Below, piece after piece: positions 61,996-64,000 of a DNA stretch of 64,000 nt. The notes beneath the pieces are model-generated. The model saw nothing but the letters and a program-made list of their open reading frames with translations, did not search any database and was not told the origin of the DNA. A program made the position numbers and the translations under genes. Source of the DNA: JAUVXJ01 sp034411995 (GTDB lineage Bacteria; Chloroflexota; Anaerolineae; UBA7937; B3-Chlor); assembly GCA_034411995.1 (NCBI GenBank), contig DAOUME010000004.1:1-64000 (forward strand), read 5' to 3'. How positions within the stretch are numbered: the first letter of the stretch is position 1; each line of letters starts with the position of its first letter.

Positions 61996-62659
61996 GGCTG
62001 TACCTCCTTTTCAAGTCAGGCCCACCCATCAGAGGAAGCAAAGGGCTTCCAAACCCGCCGAGCAGCTCTCCCGCGCGCCATCGATCTGACGAGAAGCACT
62101 CTATCGTTCTTGGCCTCCTTGGCGCGCGTAACCACTGATTATCTGCACATCTTCCCGCCTAGTCACCCCATCCAGCACACCAGGCCCGCCTCTTCTGCCT
62201 CTCGCTACCTCATAGGCAAACCCACCTCATTGTCCCGCAAGACCTTGCCAACGGCAAACGCGCCTTGGCCACGATTCCTTCGTCAAATCCCATCTAGACG
62301 AAGAAGCCACTCTGCGCGTCCAAGGTCACGTCAAGCACAAGACCCACTCGAGCTCTACCGCCGGCCTTGCGCCGCAGGCGCGGACGCCCCCCGGTCTCGC
62401 TAGCGCCTGAGTTCAATCTCATCGCAGAACAGGGGCACCTCTGTATCGAACACCTGTGGGGGCACCACGGCCGGCCGAGCACCTCCAAATGCAAATGCTC
62501 GTTCTGGGGTGCCTCCGAGGCCCTGGCCACTACTATCGACGCCTTTCCCACAAGAGCTTCCTTCTCATCTTCCCCTGGGGCCGTACCACTTGAAAATAGC
62601 CGGGGCGAGGCGTGCATCTCGGGCGATTCTCGAAGTAGAGACAGAATCGTTCGATTACA
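61996..62659. other. Decayed intergenic region with a coding-like remnant
   Basis: No complete gene. On the minus strand a 54-codon stretch at 62400-62564 ends in TAG and reads as a protein C-terminus (AFAFGGARPAVVPPQVFD, VPLFCDEIELRR), but it lacks a start and is preceded by a TGA stop. The family is unknown to me. The rest is featureless. Confidence 0.35.
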
Positions 62660-62857
62660 CTAGACCTGGGAGCAGCCCGTACGTCTATCGTCGATCAGGT
62701 TGATCTGCCCGCTCCCGTCGGCATTGGTCGCGTAGATTTGCGGATCGCAGTCAGGACCTGAGGAGAAAGCGATGGGCGGCTCTACCGGCCGGGGATCACA
62801 GGCCGAAAGAAAGATCGCGATGGCCAGGAGGGTGAGGGAGAGGTTCGTCTTCGCCAT
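62660..62857 (-). pseudogene. Truncated lipoprotein with one PD40-like repeat
   Basis: From ATG 62857 (AAAGGAG upstream) this 65-residue frame starts with a lipoprotein signal (lipobox LSAC) and then has QIYATNADGSGQINLIDD, the beginning of a TolB/PD40 propeller repeat, before a stop. A full propeller protein would be several hundred residues, so it appears truncated. The related full-length propeller is at 15506-17740. Confidence 0.55.
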
Positions 62858-63234
62858 CTCGCGGGCTCCTTTCCTCCGAAGGAATCTGCCCTCAACCTGC
62901 CAGGAGAACCTCAATAGGAGAGCCATGGCACCAGCATCTCGAACGCCCCGGGGGACCTTCAATGCCGACGTGGTGGCCACCCTTGCAGGGCTAGAGACTC
63001 GCAGAGGGAATTGCGCTACAGGTGAGGAGAAAGTTGACCTATCGGAACATGAGCACTATACTCGTGTGTTTCTCTACCGGCTCTGACGTTCGCCGAAATC
63101 GGCCCGCCAAGTACGACCATTCGGCGGGGCAGTTCAGTGGCCATGTTCAAGAACCGATATCTTCCTGTGAGCTTTGTAGTAGAATATAGTTGGTAGGCAA
63201 CACCTGTTCAACCCAACAGGGAGGCGCAGTACGA
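62858..63234. other. Intergenic region upstream of bipA
   Basis: About 375 bases without a gene. A short inverted repeat, CCCGCC and GGCGGG near 63103-63130, and a weak promoter-like TATAGT at 63185-63190 lie ahead of bipA; its -35 (TTCCTG) is poor. Confidence 0.45.
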
Positions 63235-64000
63235 ATGCTCGTTCAACGAACCGAGCTGCGTAACATTGCCCTCATTGCGCACGTAGATCATGGCAAAACA
63301 ACGCTGGTGGATGGTCTGCTCAAACAGGCACACGTTTTCCGTAGCAACCAGCAGGTAGCCGAGCGTTTTCTAGATTCTAACGATCTGGAACGGGAGCGCG
63401 GAATTACTATCCTGGCGAAGAACACGGCCATCAGCATCTACGACGCAGAGGCAGACCAACAGGTCAAGATCAACATCGTGGACACCCCAGGCCATGCGGA
63501 TTTTGGTGGTGAGGTGGAGCGGGTTCTCAATATGGTAGACGGAGTGCTGCTGCTGGTGGACGCAGCCGAAGGCCCTATGCCCCAGACCCGTTTCGTACTC
63601 CGGAAGGCGCTGGAATTGGGCCATCGAACCGTGGTGGTAATCAACAAGCTAGACCGCAGAAACGCCGATCTCGATCGGGTGCTCAACGACGTTTTTGATC
63701 TGTATATCGAGTTGGGAGCCACCGACGCACAGGCCGACTTTCCTGTGGTATACACGGTGGCCACCACAGGGCAGGCAGGCCTGACGCCCGAGCTCGGGCC
63801 GGACCTGAAGCCACTTTTCGACACCATCTTGCGAGAAATCCCCTGCCCCACAGTGGACGTGGATGCCCCACTCCAGATGCTGGTAACCGCGCTGGAGTAT
63901 GACAATCATCGTGGCCTGACTGCCATCGGCCGGGTTTTTGCCGGCCGCATTACGGCAGGGCAGTCTATCACTCGCCTCACGCGGCATGGCGAGCAGCTCC
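63235..64000 (+). CDS. bipA: Translational GTPase BipA/TypA, 5' part
   Basis: The first 255 residues are present; the gene runs off the right edge. It opens RNIALIAHVDHGKTTLVDGLL (G1 motif AHVDHGKTT, 15-23), has ERERGITILAKN (G2), IVDTPGHADFGGEVERVL (G3, DTPGH) and VVINKLDRRNA (G4, NKLD). This is the ribosome-associated EF-G-like GTPase used under stress and low temperature. ATG 63235 has AGGGAGG 10 bases upstream. Confidence 0.93.
   Translation, partial: MLVQRTELRNIALIAHVDHGKTTLVDGLLKQAHVFRSNQQVAERFLDSNDLERERGITILAKNTAISIYDAEADQQVKINIVDTPGHADFGGEVERVLNMVDGVLLLVDAAEGPMPQTRFVLRKALELGHRTVVVINKLDRRNADLDRVLNDVFDLYIELGATDAQADFPVVYTVATTGQAGLTPELGPDLKPLFDTILREIPCPTVDVDAPLQMLVTALEYDNHRGLTAIGRVFAGRITAGQSITRLTRHGEQL

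Overview
The window looks like chromosomal DNA of a GC-rich (about 60%) Gram-positive-like or monoderm bacterium, most probably a Chloroflexota (Anaerolineae-type) lineage. That assignment is an inference from gene content: a ferredoxin-fused geranylgeranyl reductase beside a type 2 isopentenyl diphosphate isomerase, YfhO-type giant membrane proteins, several zinc-ribbon/transmembrane/Thr-Pro-linker surface proteins, an MrfA-type helicase, and a tungsten-type aldehyde ferredoxin oxidoreductase. No rRNA, CRISPR array or intact prophage is visible. Two tRNA genes (Pro-GGG, Glu-TTC) are present. Many promoters fit the sigma-70 type (TTGACA, 17 bp, TATAAT).

Layout. 0-6 kb: a possible transposon edge, an isoprenoid/lipid block (geranylgeranyl reductase, acyl carrier protein, fni, polyprenyl synthase), then hemW and yqeB. 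6.2-12.3 kb: an LpdD-like/UbiX prenyl-flavin pair, a frameshifted CoA-transferase fused to a GNAT domain, and a Lon-like protease. 12.3-17.8 kb: a lipoprotein, trmD and a zinc-ribbon/membrane-sensor cluster with a TolB-like propeller protein. 17.8-25.6 kb (minus): three very large membrane proteins (two GT39-like, one YfhO-like) and a TtcA-like tRNA thiolase. 25.8-30.4 kb (minus): nadE, an ANTAR regulator and its histidine kinase (PdtaR/PdtaS type) as one overlapping operon, tRNA-Pro, lipB and a family 2 glycosyltransferase. 30.5-35.1 kb (plus): M20 amidohydrolase, a frameshifted DUF89 gene and the MrfA-like helicase. 35.1-44 kb: murJ, an orphan CpaF-like ATPase, an unrecognised two-gene operon, rpsT, and a second group of zinc-ribbon/LysM/Thr-Pro surface proteins. 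44.1-48.6 kb: a GltD-like oxidoreductase, a clan-A glycoside hydrolase, a solute-binding protein and an asparaginase. 48.6-55.4 kb (minus): smc, rnc, lipoamide dehydrogenase and a radical SAM protein. 55.7-59.1 kb (plus): lepB, a zinc-finger-tailed deoC and an aldehyde ferredoxin oxidoreductase. 59.1-60.9 kb: tRNA-Glu and a toxin-antitoxin-like block. 60.9-63.2 kb: gene-poor, decayed sequence with one intact small gene. The window ends inside bipA.

How it fits together. The housekeeping genes (smc, rnc, trmD, rpsT, murJ, lepB, bipA, hemW, lipB, nadE) show this is core chromosome. The most notable features are: two single-base frameshifts, each with clear evidence of the original reading frame; an NrdR-box-like palindrome array over the smc promoter; a deoC/aldehyde oxidoreductase pair with overlapping stop and start; a radical SAM protein coupled to lipoamide dehydrogenase; and a family of zinc-ribbon, membrane-anchored surface proteins that recurs at two loci. 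All functional calls rest on reading the sequence and recalling family features; no database search was run.
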